64,000 nucleotides of DNA from Bosea sp. OAE506 (GCF_040546595.1 NZ_JBEPOB010000001.1:689501-753500); one strand, 5' to 3'; counted from the stretch's first letter, positions 1 through 9,764 are shown. Numbers and translations: made by a program. Notes: generated from the sequence alone by a model not told the origin.

Positions 1-1171
1 GACGGTGACGATCTGGCCGTTGCGCAGTTCGAGCACGGCCAGCCCGCGGTCGTTCTGGCCGTCCGGGCGGAAGCGGAAAACGCCGTCCGCGCCCGCGAAG
101 CCCGAGGCGTTGGTCAGCACCGATTCCGAGAAGCGCTGCGACCCCTGCGTGCGCGCCAGCGCCGCCGCCAGCGAGACCGCGTCATAGGCGAGCGTCGCCG
201 TGCGCGTCGGCGCGCTGTTGAAACGCGTCTGGTAGCGACCGGCGAAGGCGTTGAAGCCGGCCGTGTCGGGCGAGGCGAACCAGCCGCCCTGGATCGCCGG
301 GACGCGCGCGACATTGGCGTCGTTCCAGACGCCGGTGCCGAGCGGCTTCACCTTGGCGGGGTCGTAGCCCGCCTGCTGCAAAGCGAGGCCCAGCGCCGGC
401 ATGGTGTCGGCGGCGGCGGGCACGAAGAGCGCATCGGCCTGCTGCAGGGCCGGAACCAGGCGCTTCGCCGCGGCGGCCATGGAATTCGAGTCAGGCGAGA
501 AGCGCTCGATCACGACGACGCGGCCGCCGCGCCCCGCCACTGCCTGCTGGAAGGCGGCCTCGACGACCTTGCCATAGGCGGTGTCCGGCACAAGGGCGGC
601 GAAGGATTTGCGCCCCTGCTGGGAAGCGTAGCCGATGACGCGGTTGACGTCGTTCTCGGGTGGGAAGGAGAGCAGGTAGACCCCGCGGCCAGCGACGTTG
701 GTGTCGCTGGAGAAGGCGATGACCGGGCGGTTGGCGGCGCGGGCGACCTGGCCTGCCGCCTGGACCGACGGCGCAAACAGCGGCCCGATGATGAGCTCGG
801 CACCCTCGGCGATCGCCTCCTGGGCCGCAGCCTGGGCGCCCTCGGGCGTGCCGCGGTCATCCTTCACCAGCAGCGTCAGATCGGCGTTGGGGAATTCAGA
901 GAGCGCCATTTCGGCGGCATTCTTCAGCGAATTGCCGACGACGGCGCCCTGGCCTTCCGCGGTCAGCGGCAGGATCAGCCCGACCTTGACCTTGCCCGTG
1001 CCCGATCGTCTGGCCCGTGTTCTGCGCCGGCTGCGCCTGCGGCGTGGCGGTGTCGAAGCCCGGCAGCCCGCTCGGCCCGCCACTGCAGGCCGCCAGAGAC
1101 AGGCAGGCGAGCGCCGCCAGCGATGACAGGCTGCGGCGGCTGACCGGTTCCCTGAGCGGATGACGCGACAC
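1..1171 (-). CDS. Penicillin-binding protein activator (LpoA-like) lipoprotein, 3' end missing, frameshifted
   Basis: The minus strand opens with a GTG at 1171 and a lipoprotein signal ending in the lipobox S-L-A-A-C. After about 50 residues the reading frame breaks. From about 1003 leftward a different frame carries a Leu/Ile/Val-binding type periplasmic domain ([14 protein letters not shown], later [12 protein letters not shown]) that stays open to the window edge. Removing one base from the CCC at 1001-1003 joins the two frames smoothly. The family (COG3107/LpoA-like) is thought to sit at the outer membrane and stimulate penicillin-binding proteins. In alphaproteobacteria it is typically divergent from rsmI, as here. 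The C-terminus lies outside the window. Whether the frameshift is a sequencing error or a real mutation cannot be told from the sequence. Confidence 0.72.
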
Positions 1172-1361
1172 GGGCGATCTCCAGATCTCGTGCCGGATCG
1201 GTGCAGGCCCGTCCGGCGTTACAGTCCCCCGACCGTGGGGAATCTCCTGCCAGTGCGGCAGGGTATTTTCAAGTTGTTAACTCTGAGTTGCAGCCGCGGG
1301 CGACGGAGCCCGTCGCCCACGCGGATGGCGCACCGGCGACGGCTGTGGCAGGTTCGCCGCC

Positions 1362-2288
1362 ATGTCGACGCCGACCCATGCCCCTGCCCCCGCCGCGCCG
1401 CGCGCACCCAGCTACACCGCCTTCGGGATCAGGGCGGAGGCGGAAGCGCTGGCGCCCGGCCTGCACATCGTCGCGACGCCGATCGGCAATCTGCGCGACA
1501 TCTCGTTTCGCGCGCTGGCGACGCTGGCGGCGGCGGACGCCGTCCTCGCGGAGGACACGCGGACCTCGAAGACGCTGCTGGCGCATTACGGCATCTCGAC
1601 GCCGCTCTACCCCTATCACGAGCACAATGCCGAGCAGATGCGGCCGAAGATCCTCGGCAAGCTGCGCGAGGGCGGCAAGCTCGCCCTGATCTCCGATGCC
1701 GGCACGCCGCTCGTCTCCGACCCCGGCTACAAGCTGGTGGCGGAGGTCGTCGCGGAGGGGTTACCGGTGACGGGCATTCCCGGCCCCTCCGCCGTGCTGG
1801 CGGCGCTGGTGCTGGCGGGCCTGCCGACCGACCGCTTCTTCTTCGAGGGCTTCCTGCCGCCCAAGGCGGCGGCGCGACGCCGACGGCTGACCGAACTCGC
1901 CGCCATTCCGGGCACGCTCGTCTTCTTCGAATCGCCGCGGCGGCTGGCCGAGATGCTGTCGGACGCGGCGGCCGTCCTCGGCGAGCGCCCGGGCGCCGTC
2001 GCGCGCGAGCTGACCAAGTTCTACGAGACCGTGCGGCGCGGGCCCCTGTCGACGCTGGCGGCGCATTACGAGGGCGAGGAAGAGGCGCGCGGCGAGATCG
2101 TCGTCGTGATCGGCCCGCCCGGCGCCGAGACAGAAGCGGCTGCCGGCGACGCAATCGGCGAGCGGCTGAGGATCGCGCTTGCCGACCTCTCGCTGAAGGA
2201 GGCCGTCGCACAGGTCGCGGCCGAGACTGGCCAGCCCAGGCGCAAGGTCTATGCCCGCGCGCTGGAGCTGACGCGCGAGGAGCCGTGA
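1362..2288 (+). CDS. rsmI: 16S rRNA (cytidine(1402)-2'-O)-methyltransferase RsmI
   Basis: A 308-residue protein of the tetrapyrrole methylase (SAM-dependent) fold. Diagnostic segments are V-A-T-P-I-G-N-L near residue 37, [20 protein letters not shown] and G-P-S-A-V-L-A-A-L, all typical of RsmI (YraL). It 2'-O-methylates C1402 in the decoding centre of 16S rRNA together with the N4 methyltransferase RsmH. The ATG at 1362 gives an N-terminal extension of about 30 Pro/Ala-rich residues before the conserved core, which is common in this group. The stop overlaps the GTG of the next gene (GTGA), so translation of yraN is probably coupled. Placement next to the LpoA-like gene and yraN is the usual proteobacterial context. 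Confidence 0.95.
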   Translation: MSTPTHAPAPAAPRAPSYTAFGIRAEAEALAPGLHIVATPIGNLRDISFRALATLAAADAVLAEDTRTSKTLLAHYGISTPLYPYHEHNAEQMRPKILGKLREGGKLALISDAGTPLVSDPGYKLVAEVVAEGLPVTGIPGPSAVLAALVLAGLPTDRFFFEGFLPPKAAARRRRLTELAAIPGTLVFFESPRRLAEMLSDAAAVLGERPGAVARELTKFYETVRRGPLSTLAAHYEGEEEARGEIVVVIGPPGAETEAAAGDAIGERLRIALADLSLKEAVAQVAAETGQPRRKVYARALELTREEP

Positions 2289-2665
2289 CAGGTGAGGCCC
2301 GCAGCCGCAGGGCCCGCCGCTCCGGCACCACCGGGCGGCGCGCAGAGTGGCTCGCGATCATCTGGCTCGGCCTGAAGGGCTATCGCCCGCTGGCGCGGCG
2401 CTTCGGCGGCAAGGGCGGCGAGATCGACCTGATCGTGAAGCGCGGCCGCAGCATCGCCTTCGTCGAGGTCAAGGCGCGCGGGGCGATGGACGAGGCGCTG
2501 ACTGCGATCACGCCCGAGAAGCACCGGCTGGTCGAGCTGCGGATCCGGCAGTGGCTGGCGCAGAACCCCTGGGCGATGGCGCATCATCTGCGCGCCGATG
2601 CAGTCTTTCTCGCCCCCTGGCGCTGGCCGCGCCATGTGCCGGCGGTGGTCGAACTGGGGCTGTGA
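2285..2665 (+). CDS. YraN family (UPF0102) endonuclease-like protein
   Basis: A 126-residue protein starting at GTG 2285, which overlaps the rsmI stop codon. It carries the UPF0102 signature [11 protein letters not shown] near residue 40 and F-V-E-V-K-A-R about 15 residues later. These carry the D and E-x-K residues of a PD-(D/E)xK nuclease-like fold. The family's cellular role is not firmly established; links to Holliday-junction or chromosome processing have been suggested. The N-terminal 20 residues are Arg-rich. The start was chosen because an upstream extension would read far into rsmI. The family assignment is secure, the function is not. Confidence 0.88.
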   Translation: MTGEARSRRARRSGTTGRRAEWLAIIWLGLKGYRPLARRFGGKGGEIDLIVKRGRSIAFVEVKARGAMDEALTAITPEKHRLVELRIRQWLAQNPWAMAHHLRADAVFLAPWRWPRHVPAVVELGL

Positions 2666-2736
2666 GCCGTGGGCGCGGCGTTTACAGCCGTCGTTCTGCG
2701 GAGATACCCTCGCTACTCGCTCCGTATGAGGTCGCC

Positions 2737-3270
2737 ATGAGACCGTCGTCGCGTGCCTGGTTCCTCGTCATCGCCATCGCCGCGCTGGCCGGCCCGGTAC
2801 AGGCCGCACAGGTCGTGGCGCTGGGTGCCAGCAACACCATCGGCCGCGGTCGTGGCAGCACGCCCGATGGCGTTCCGCCCGGGCAGGCCTACCCGGCTCA
2901 ACTCCAGGCATTGCTGCGGTCGCAGGGTTGCGCGGTCAGCGTCGCCAATGCGGGGGTGGCCGGCGACACGACCCGTGGCATGCTGGCCCGGCTGCCGCGG
3001 GCGGTCGGCAAGGACACCCGCGTCGTCATCCTCCAGCCCGGCGGCAATGACGGCCGGCGCGGGGAAGGCGGAGATACAGCCAGCAATGTCGCGGAAATCG
3101 AGCGCCAGCTCGGCACGCGCGGGATCACCATGATCACGCTCGACGGGCTCGGCCGCCTCGCGGGAGCCTATCGCCTCGCGGACGGGCAGCATTTCAGCGC
3201 CGAGGGCCACGCCGCCTTCGCCGCGCATCTCGCGCCGCAGGTCATCCGGACCGGAATCTGCCGCCGCTAG
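2737..3270 (+). CDS. Secreted SGNH-type hydrolase (arylesterase/lysophospholipase-like)
   Basis: A 177-residue protein with a Sec signal peptide (hydrophobic stretch, likely cleavage after V-Q-A-A). Block I is G-A-S-N-T-I-G in place of the usual G-D-S. An Asn-containing block L-Q-P-G-G-N-D-G-R-R follows, and the C-terminal catalytic dyad appears as D-G-Q-H-F-S-A-E-G-H. This is the TesA-like GDSL/SGNH fold, which hydrolyses esters or thioesters in the periplasm. Length is normal for the group. The G-A-S-N variant keeps the catalytic Ser. The substrate cannot be predicted. It stands alone between yraN and gshB with its own short leader. Confidence 0.78.
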   Translation: MRPSSRAWFLVIAIAALAGPVQAAQVVALGASNTIGRGRGSTPDGVPPGQAYPAQLQALLRSQGCAVSVANAGVAGDTTRGMLARLPRAVGKDTRVVILQPGGNDGRRGEGGDTASNVAEIERQLGTRGITMITLDGLGRLAGAYRLADGQHFSAEGHAAFAAHLAPQVIRTGICRR

Positions 3271-3361
3271 CCGCCTGCCGCGGCGCGCCCCCGCACGCCA
3301 CGCACTTGCGGGACGACCCCCTGGCGCCACATAAGGTCGCTCCAGAACCGGAGCGCACATC

Positions 3362-4312
3362 ATGACCCTCAGCGTCGCCATCCAGATGGACCCGATCGAG
3401 CGCCTGCGGGTCGCCGGCGACACCGGCTTCGCGCTGATGCTCGAGGCGCAGGCGCGCGGGCACACGCTGTTCACCTACACGCCCGACAAGCTGTCGATGC
3501 GCGACGGCAAGGTCACGGCGCCGATCCGCCCCGTCACCGTGCGCGACGTCGAGGGTGACCATTTCACGGCCGGCGCCGAGGTCCGCACCGATCTCTCGAC
3601 GCTGGACGTCGTGCTGCTGCGGCAGGACCCGCCCTTCGACATGGCCTATGTCTCGACCACGCATATGCTCGAGCGCATCCACCCGAAGACGCTGGTGGTC
3701 AACGACCCCTTCCATGTCCGCAATGCGCCCGAGAAGATCTTCGTCACGCATTTCCCCGAGCTGATGCCGCCGACTCTGATCACCCGCGACAAGGCCGAGA
3801 TCGAGGCCTTCCGCGACGAGTTCGGCGAGATCGTGATGAAGCCGCTCTACGGCCATGGCGGCGCGACGGTGTTCAAGACCAGCAAGGACGACCCGAATTT
3901 CGGCTCGCTCTACGATCTCTTCGCCAATCTCTTCCGCGAGCCCTGGGTGGTGCAGGCCTACATCAAGGAGATCTCGGAGGGCGACAAGCGCATCATCCTG
4001 ATCAATGGCGAGGCGGCGGGCGCTGTGAACCGCGTGCCGGCGGTCGGCGACCTGCGCGCCAACATGGTGCGCGGCGGCGCGGCGCGGCCGACCGACCTCT
4101 CGGCCAAGGAGCTCGAGATCTGCGAGGCGATCGGCCCTTCGCTGCGCGAGCGCGGCCTGCTGCTCGTCGGCATCGACGTGATCCATGGCAAGCTGACCGA
4201 GATCAACGTCACCGCCCCGACCGGTGTGCGGGCGATCAAGAAGCTCGGCGGGCCCGATCTGGCGGCGCAGCTCTTCGACGTGATCGAGAGCAAGGTCGCC
4301 CATCGCAGCTGA
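3362..4312 (+). CDS. gshB: Glutathione synthetase
   Basis: A 316-residue ATP-grasp ligase that joins gamma-glutamylcysteine and glycine. It begins with the family N-terminus (I-Q-M-D-P-I-E-R-L), has [10 protein letters not shown] (substrate pocket), the ATP-grasp loop [13 protein letters not shown] and the C-terminal metal and phosphate segment [10 protein letters not shown]. Length and start match bacterial GshB. It ends 24 bp from the stop of a convergent membrane-protein gene. No obvious terminator separates them. Confidence 0.96.
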   Translation: MTLSVAIQMDPIERLRVAGDTGFALMLEAQARGHTLFTYTPDKLSMRDGKVTAPIRPVTVRDVEGDHFTAGAEVRTDLSTLDVVLLRQDPPFDMAYVSTTHMLERIHPKTLVVNDPFHVRNAPEKIFVTHFPELMPPTLITRDKAEIEAFRDEFGEIVMKPLYGHGGATVFKTSKDDPNFGSLYDLFANLFREPWVVQAYIKEISEGDKRIILINGEAAGAVNRVPAVGDLRANMVRGGAARPTDLSAKELEICEAIGPSLRERGLLLVGIDVIHGKLTEINVTAPTGVRAIKKLGGPDLAAQLFDVIESKVAHRS

Positions 4313-4336
4313 CGGCCCCGCCGCGGGCGAGCCGCT

Positions 4337-6070
4337 TCAGCCCTTGACGAAACCCTTCCAGCAAGGGCCAAGCGCGATCTCGCGGCGGCCGGTCATCGCC
4401 GGCCGGTAGACGTTGTGCAGCGCCTGGTTGGCGACGGTCACCGGGCAGAGCGGCAGCAGGATGAGATCGGCCGCAGCCACCGCCGCGAGCGCTCTCGCGT
4501 CCGGCTCCGGCACGGCGCGGAAGGGATCGGCCCCGATCGCGATATGGCGCACGCTGGAGCGGCCCATCAACGCCGGGAACGGGTTGACGAAGTTCAGGCT
4601 CATGATGGTGCCGAAGCGCGTGCCGGTCAGCGCCTCATGGGCGAGGATCGCGGCGATGCCGGCATCGATCGCCATCAGCCAGCCGAGCTGGAAATCGAGC
4701 TCGGAATAGAGCGTCTGGCTCGGCAGGATCTGCTGCGCGGCGATGGTTTCCAGCGTGTCGGTCGAGGACGCGTAGATCGCCTGCATCTTATCGGCACGGC
4801 CGACCACCTCGGGATGCTGCGAGACGCGGCCGAGCGCGCCGAGATGGTCGTTGGGCAGGGCGATGTAGTTGTTCTGGGCGAGCAGGGTGCGACCCGCGCG
4901 CTGGAGCACGGTCATCGCCGGCGGGAGTGCCGTCGCCGCCAGCAGCGCCAACACGAGGAAACGCCCCCGCCTTTCGACGCCCGTTTCGCGCAGCAGGATC
5001 CGCAGCAGCACCGGCCAGGCGAAGACGAAGGCGAGCCCGCCAGTGTTCTGCGTCTCGAGGAAGAGCCCCGCCGCCATGGTCACGGCGAGCCAGGCGCCGT
5101 CACGGTCGAGCAGCGCATGGAGCGAGGCCAGCGAGCGCTCGCTGGCGCAGCGGCGCAGGCCTTCCAGCATCGCGTCCCGCCCGGTCCAGGCCAGGGCCAG
5201 GATCAGCACGCTGCCGGCGGCGACGATGTCGAGATGCAGGGCGCCGGCCTGCAGGAAGCGCGGCAGGATGCCGCCCGCATTGATGCGCAGCAACGCGAGA
5301 ATGCTGCCCGCATAGGCGCTGACGAGACCGCTGGAGAATTCGAGCCCGGCGAGAACGAAGAGAGCGCCGACGGCCGCGAGCAGGCCGAGGCGCAGGTCGA
5401 TCCGGCCTGCCAGCAGTGCATAGGCCAGCACCAGCCCGCCGGCGAGGAAGCCGGTGATCTTGATCAGCAGCAGCGCCAGCATGCACCACAGCAGCACGCC
5501 GGTGCGCAGCGCCCGGCCCGGCAGCACGAAGAGCGCCGAGACGAGGACATACACTACGATGCTGGCCTGGCGGTTGTAGATGCCGAAGCCGTCCAGCCCG
5601 GGGAACAGCGAATGCTGCTCGACATTGAGCGGCAGGATCTGAAAGGCGAGATAGGGCAGCAGCAGGCCGAGCGCGAGGCGGCGCGAGCGCCGGTCCGCCT
5701 CGCGCAGCACCAGCGCCATGGGCAGCGCCGTGATGGGGAACAGCGACCATTGCGCCAGCAGAAGCGGATGCGCCTGCGGGAAAAATCCACCGAGCCAAGC
5801 GTAGAGCCAGTAGCCCAGCGGGCCGACCGGGGCGAGGAAGTCGATCAGCGGGACCTGCCCCTCGGCGATGCGGCGGGCGGCGTCGACATAGAGGACGAGG
5901 TCCCAGTACATCGCGCCGAGCGGCAGGACGAGCGGGCGCGTCAGCAGCCAGACGCAGAGGACAAGCGCGGCGGCGAGCAGGATCAGGGGCACGAATGGAA
6001 CGCGCCGGCTCGCTCTGAAAGCCGCTGTTACATGCGCGCCGCCCACGGGTTCCTCGGCCTGCATCGGCAA
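4337..6070 (-). CDS. Polytopic membrane protein, GT-C-like, paralogue of the protein at 22600-24303
   Basis: A 577-residue protein with about 10-12 predicted transmembrane segments over residues 25-400 and a soluble C-terminal domain of about 170 residues. The first extracytoplasmic loop has W-D-L-V-L-Y-V-D-A-A-R-R-I-A-E-G-Q-V-P, then F-L-A-P-V-G-P-L-G-Y. An acidic residue early in the first loop plus a proline-rich aromatic motif resembles GT-C glycosyltransferases that use polyprenyl-phosphate sugars (inference only). The C-terminal domain has Y-S-E-L-D-F-Q, F-V-N-P-F-P and H-I-A-I-G-A-D-P, and ends with a Cys in G-P-C-W-K. All of these motifs recur in the paralogue 16.5 kb away. It is monocistronic and no substrate is known. 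Confidence 0.7.
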   Translation of the reverse strand: MPMQAEEPVGGAHVTAAFRASRRVPFVPLILLAAALVLCVWLLTRPLVLPLGAMYWDLVLYVDAARRIAEGQVPLIDFLAPVGPLGYWLYAWLGGFFPQAHPLLLAQWSLFPITALPMALVLREADRRSRRLALGLLLPYLAFQILPLNVEQHSLFPGLDGFGIYNRQASIVVYVLVSALFVLPGRALRTGVLLWCMLALLLIKITGFLAGGLVLAYALLAGRIDLRLGLLAAVGALFVLAGLEFSSGLVSAYAGSILALLRINAGGILPRFLQAGALHLDIVAAGSVLILALAWTGRDAMLEGLRRCASERSLASLHALLDRDGAWLAVTMAAGLFLETQNTGGLAFVFAWPVLLRILLRETGVERRGRFLVLALLAATALPPAMTVLQRAGRTLLAQNNYIALPNDHLGALGRVSQHPEVVGRADKMQAIYASSTDTLETIAAQQILPSQTLYSELDFQLGWLMAIDAGIAAILAHEALTGTRFGTIMSLNFVNPFPALMGRSSVRHIAIGADPFRAVPEPDARALAAVAAADLILLPLCPVTVANQALHNVYRPAMTGRREIALGPCWKGFVKG

Positions 6071-6133
6071 CCTCGCCTGCCTCTCTCCTGCAACCGGCGA
6101 TAGCGGCGACAGGTTAAGACTCCGCTGAGGGCG

Positions 6134-6913
6134 CTAGCCGGCGCCGGTGCCGTTGAGGCTGTTGGTCTCGTCCCAGCCATAGCGCATGGTCTCGAAGCGC
6201 ATGGTCAGCGCATCGACCAGCAGCAGCTTGCCGACCAGCGGCTCGCCGAAACTGGTGACGGCGCGGATGACCTCCAGCGCCATCAGCGAGCCCATCACGC
6301 CGGGCAGCGCGCCGAGGATTCCGGCCTCGGCGCAGGTCGGCACCGAGCCCGGCGGCGGCACGTCCGGAAACAGGCAGCGCCAGGTCGGATTCGGCCGGCC
6401 ATCGGCATTCGTTTCATGCGCCCGGATCGTCGTCAGCGAGCCGTCGAAGCGCCCGAGCGCCGCCATCACGACGGGCTTGCGCTCATGGAAGCAGGCATCG
6501 GAGACCGCGTAGCGCGTCGCGAAATTGTCCGAGCCTTCGGCGACGACGTCATAGAAGGCGATCAAGGCGCGGGCGTTGTGCGGGTCGAGCCGGGTGACAT
6601 GCTCCTCGACCACGACATGGGGATTCAGCCGCTTGACGAAGGCCGCCGCCGCAACCGCCTTGTGGGCGCCGATATCGTCCGTGCCGTAGATCGTCTGGCG
6701 CTGCAGGTTGGACAGCGAGACGATGTCGTCGTCGACGATGCCGATATGGCCGACGCCCGCGGCGGCGAGATACTGGATCAGCGGTGCTCCGAGACCGCCG
6801 GCGCCGACGACCAGGACCCGCGCGCGCTTGAGCTTCTGCTGGCCCGGCCCGCCGATCTCCGGCAGTACCAGATGGCGCGCATAGCGCTCGACCTCGTCGT
6901 CGTTCAGGCTCAT
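6134..6913 (-). CDS. ThiF/MoeB/HesA family adenylyltransferase (E1-like)
   Basis: A 259-residue E1-like enzyme that would adenylate the C-terminal Gly-Gly of a ubiquitin-like sulfur carrier (MoaD or ThiS). The Rossmann ATP site G-A-G-G-L-G is at residues 37-42, D-D-D-I at 61-64 and the arginine finger N-L-Q-R-Q at 69-73. Only one Cys of the zinc CxxC pair is present in the T-W-R-C-L-F-P segment, and there is no C-terminal C-P-x-C. The zinc site of E. coli MoeB therefore appears lost. No rhodanese domain is fused. The start is the ATG at 6913, where the family N-terminus begins (L-N-D-D-E-V-E-R-Y-A-R-H); the open frame continues upstream but without similarity. It is divergent from the nucleoside importer operon. 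Confidence 0.88.
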   Translation of the reverse strand: MSLNDDEVERYARHLVLPEIGGPGQQKLKRARVLVVGAGGLGAPLIQYLAAAGVGHIGIVDDDIVSLSNLQRQTIYGTDDIGAHKAVAAAAFVKRLNPHVVVEEHVTRLDPHNARALIAFYDVVAEGSDNFATRYAVSDACFHERKPVVMAALGRFDGSLTTIRAHETNADGRPNPTWRCLFPDVPPPGSVPTCAEAGILGALPGVMGSLMALEVIRAVTSFGEPLVGKLLLVDALTMRFETMRYGWDETNSLNGTGAG

Positions 6914-7102
6914 GGGCGGAAGCGTTAGGCCGATCGCGCCTGCGGGGCAATCGCTCCCGCGGCAGGGCCTGACCCCGGCTGCGGCATTGCGGCACCTCGG
7001 GCGGTCCCGTGCCCGCCACCGTCTTGGCCGCGCCGGAAAGCCATGCCATCGTGTCGCCAGACGGGGCGGGCAACGCTTCCAGACATCGACAGGGGAATCC
7101 GC

Positions 7103-8104
7103 ATGCAGCTCAAATCGCTCGCGCTGGCGCTGGCCGGCGTCGCCCTTTCGGCCGTCGTCGCGATGGCGCAGGCACCGATCAAGCCCGCAATCGTCTATGA
7201 CAAGGGCGGCAAGTTCGACAAATCCTTCAACGAGGGCGTCTTCGCCGGCGCCGAGAAGTTCAAGACCGAGACCGGGGTCGAGTTGCGCGACTTCGAGCCG
7301 ACCAACGACGCGCAGATCGAGCAGGCGCTGCGCCGCTTCGCCCGCGACGGCCATTCGCCGATCATCGCGGTCGGCTTCTCGCAGGCGACCGCGCTGCAGA
7401 AGGTCGCGGCCGAGTTCCCGGCGCTGAAATTCACCATCATCGACATGGTCGTCGACCTGCCCAACGTGCAGTCGGTCGTCTTCAAGGAGCATGAGGGCTC
7501 CTATCTCGTCGGGCTGCTCGCCGGGATGGCCTCGAAGTCCAACAAGGTCGGCTTCGTCGGCGGCATGGACATCCCGCTGATCCGGAAATTCGCCTGCGGC
7601 TATGTCCAGGGCGTCAAGGCGGCCAAGAAGGACGCCGAGATCTTCCAGAACATGACGGGATCGACGCCCGCCGCCTGGAACGACCCGGTCAAGGGCGGCG
7701 AGCTCGCCAAGTCGCAGATCGACCGTGGCGCCGACGTGATCTACCACGCCGCCGGCGGGACCGGGATCGGCGTGCTGCGCGCCGCGGCCGACGCCGGCAA
7801 GCTCGGCATCGGCGTCGATTCCAACCAGAACGCCCTGCAGCCCGGCAAGGTGCTGACCTCGATGCTCAAGCGCGTCGACGTCGCCGCCTATGCCTCCTTC
7901 AAGGCGGCCCGCGACGGCAGCTGGAAGCCGGGCATCTCGGTGCTCGGCCTGAAGGAGGATGGCGTCGGCTGGGCGCTGGACGACGCCAACAAGGCGCTGA
8001 TCACGCCGGAGATGAAGGCCGCCGCCGACAAGGCGCGCGCCGACATCATCAGCGGCGCCGTGAAGGTCCACGACTACATGTCGGATTCGAAGTGCGCGGT
8101 GTGA
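7103..8104 (+). CDS. BMP-family ABC transporter substrate-binding protein (nucleoside/purine type)
   Basis: A 333-residue secreted protein: signal peptide to A-M-A-Q near residue 23, then the BMP/Med fold with D-K-S-F-N-E-G, F-K-E-H-E-G-S-Y-L-V-G and G-F-V-G-G-M-D-I-P. Relatives (BmpA, PnrA, NupN) bind nucleosides. An AGGGGA ribosome site lies 6 bp before ATG 7103. It is the first gene of an operon continuing through an ATPase, two permeases and nucleoside-salvage enzymes, which makes nucleosides the likely ligand. It is separated from the ATPase gene by a palindromic repeat that may protect the mRNA 3' end and raise binding-protein levels over the rest of the operon. Confidence 0.93.
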   Translation: MQLKSLALALAGVALSAVVAMAQAPIKPAIVYDKGGKFDKSFNEGVFAGAEKFKTETGVELRDFEPTNDAQIEQALRRFARDGHSPIIAVGFSQATALQKVAAEFPALKFTIIDMVVDLPNVQSVVFKEHEGSYLVGLLAGMASKSNKVGFVGGMDIPLIRKFACGYVQGVKAAKKDAEIFQNMTGSTPAAWNDPVKGGELAKSQIDRGADVIYHAAGGTGIGVLRAAADAGKLGIGVDSNQNALQPGKVLTSMLKRVDVAAYASFKAARDGSWKPGISVLGLKEDGVGWALDDANKALITPEMKAAADKARADIISGAVKVHDYMSDSKCAV

Positions 8105-8132
8105 GGCCTCTGGCGTCGCTCGACATCCGGAC

Positions 8133-8207
8133 GTCATTCTCGGGCGCAGCGAAGCGCAGACCCGAGAATCTCCGGCAAGAGATGCTCGGGTCAGGCCCGA
8201 GCATGAC
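8133..8207. repeat. Intergenic palindromic repeat, copy 1
   Basis: A 75-bp element bounded by GTCAT and ATGAC. It contains TCTCGGGCGCAGCGAAGCGC, then GACCCGAGAATCT and an arm ATGCTCGGGTCAGGCCCGAGCAT that is itself a perfect hairpin. Closely related copies lie at 9787-9876 (reversed) and 31987-32076, and a diverged one at 42197-42301. All sit between genes of ABC transporter operons. It lies between the binding-protein and ATPase genes. Confidence 0.85.
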
Positions 8208-8231
8208 GCTCTGGGCTCACGCTTCCGCGTC

Positions 8232-9764
8232 ATGACGGCACCTATCCCCGCCATCGCCCTCACCGGCATCTCGAAGCGATTCGGCCCGGTGCAGGCCAAT
8301 CGCGACGTGTCGCTCTCGGTTTCAACCGGCTCGATCCACGGCATCGTCGGCGAGAACGGCGCTGGCAAGTCGACGCTGATGTCGATCCTCTACGGCTTCT
8401 ACGAGGCCGATGCGGGCGAGATCGCTGTGGCGGGCCGGCCCTGCGTCATCCACACGCCGGCGGACGCGATCGCGCTCGGCATCGGCATGGTCCACCAGCA
8501 CTTCATGCTGGTGGAGACGTTGAGCGTCGTCGAGAACGTGGTGCTCGGCGCCGAGGGCGGCGCCTGGCTCAGCGGCGGCGTGAAGCGGGCGCGGGCGGAG
8601 CTTTCGCGCCTTTCCGACGAATACGGGCTGGCGATCGACCCGGACGCGATCGTGGGCGATCTCTCGGTCGGGCTGCAGCAGCGTGTCGAGATCCTCAAGG
8701 CGCTCTATCGCGGCGCGCAGATCCTGATCCTCGACGAGCCCACAGCGGTGCTGACGCCGCCGGAGGCCGACCAGCTCTTTGCGCTGCTGCGGGCGCTGAG
8801 GGAACAGGGCAAGACGGTCATCCTGATCACCCACAAGCTGCGCGAGATCATGGCGATCACGGACCGTGTCTCGGTGATGCGGCGCGGCGAGATGGTCGCG
8901 CATCTGGCGACCGCGGAAACCTCACCGCCGGAGATCGCCCAGGCGATGGTCGGCCGGCGCGTGCTGCTGCGAGTCGAGAAGGAGGCGCGGCCGCGCGGGG
9001 CGAAGGTGCTGGAGGCGATCGGGCTCGACATGGTCGATGCGCGCGGCGTCGCGCTGCTCTCGGGGGTCGACCTGACGCTGCATGAAGGCGAGATCGTCGG
9101 CATCGCCGGCGTCGCCGGCAACGGCCAGAGCGAACTGCTCGAGGTGCTGGCCGGCCTGGCGCAGCCCTCGCGCGGCGTCGTCAGGCTGAACGGGCAGGTC
9201 CTGACCTCGGCCGACCGCAATCCGGCGCGCCTGCGCAAGCTCGGCCTGATGCATGTGCCCGAAGACCGGCTGCGGACCGGGCTCGTCACCGCCTTTCCCG
9301 CCGCGGAGAACGCGATCCTCGGCTATCAGGACGATCCGGTGCTGGGGCCCGGCCCCTTCCTGTCGCCGGCGACGATCGAGGCGCGGGCGCGGGAGACCTT
9401 CGCGGCCTATGATGTTCGCCCGCCGGACCCGGGCCTGAAGACGGCGAAATTCTCCGGCGGCAACCAGCAGAAGATCGTGCTCGCCCGCGAGATCGAGCGG
9501 GCGCCGAAGGTGCTGCTCGTCGGCCAGCCGACGCGCGGGGTCGATATCGGCGCGATCGAGGCCATCCACCGCCGGCTGATCGCCCTGCGCGATTCCGGCG
9601 TCGCGATCCTGCTCGTCTCGGTCGAACTGGAGGAGGTGATGGCGCTGTCGGACCGGATCCTCGCCATGTGCGGCGGGCGCATCACCGGCGAACGGATGGC
9701 CGGCGAGGCCGACGAGCGTGACCTCGGCCTGCTGATGGCGGGCGTGACGGAGCAGGCGGCGTGA
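8232..9764 (+). CDS. Nucleoside ABC transporter, double ATP-binding protein
   Basis: A 510-residue tandem ATPase. Domain 1 has Walker A G-E-N-G-A-G-K-S-T (about residue 37), signature L-S-V-G-L-Q-Q-R and Walker B I-L-I-L-D-E-P-T-A. Domain 2 has a degenerate Walker A (G-V-A-G-N-G-Q-S-E), signature F-S-G-G-N-Q-Q-K and a Walker B lacking the acidic residue (V-L-L-V-G-Q-P-T-R-G-V-D). This asymmetry is normal for the MglA/RbsA/YufO class used with BMP-type binding proteins. It energises the two permeases downstream. The ATG at 8232 follows the intergenic repeat. Confidence 0.95.
   Translation: MTAPIPAIALTGISKRFGPVQANRDVSLSVSTGSIHGIVGENGAGKSTLMSILYGFYEADAGEIAVAGRPCVIHTPADAIALGIGMVHQHFMLVETLSVVENVVLGAEGGAWLSGGVKRARAELSRLSDEYGLAIDPDAIVGDLSVGLQQRVEILKALYRGAQILILDEPTAVLTPPEADQLFALLRALREQGKTVILITHKLREIMAITDRVSVMRRGEMVAHLATAETSPPEIAQAMVGRRVLLRVEKEARPRGAKVLEAIGLDMVDARGVALLSGVDLTLHEGEIVGIAGVAGNGQSELLEVLAGLAQPSRGVVRLNGQVLTSADRNPARLRKLGLMHVPEDRLRTGLVTAFPAAENAILGYQDDPVLGPGPFLSPATIEARARETFAAYDVRPPDPGLKTAKFSGGNQQKIVLAREIERAPKVLLVGQPTRGVDIGAIEAIHRRLIALRDSGVAILLVSVELEEVMALSDRILAMCGGRITGERMAGEADERDLGLLMAGVTEQAA

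Noticed and set aside
4415..6103. 562-residue plus-strand open frame
   Set aside because: Antisense of the membrane protein gene; Gln/Arg-rich with no domain likeness.
6914..8368. Upstream extension of the ThiF-like gene into a 744-residue minus-strand frame
   Set aside because: Similarity starts at ATG 6913. Upstream lies antisense to the BMP binding protein and ATPase genes and is His/Asp/Arg-rich, as expected for the antisense of coding DNA.
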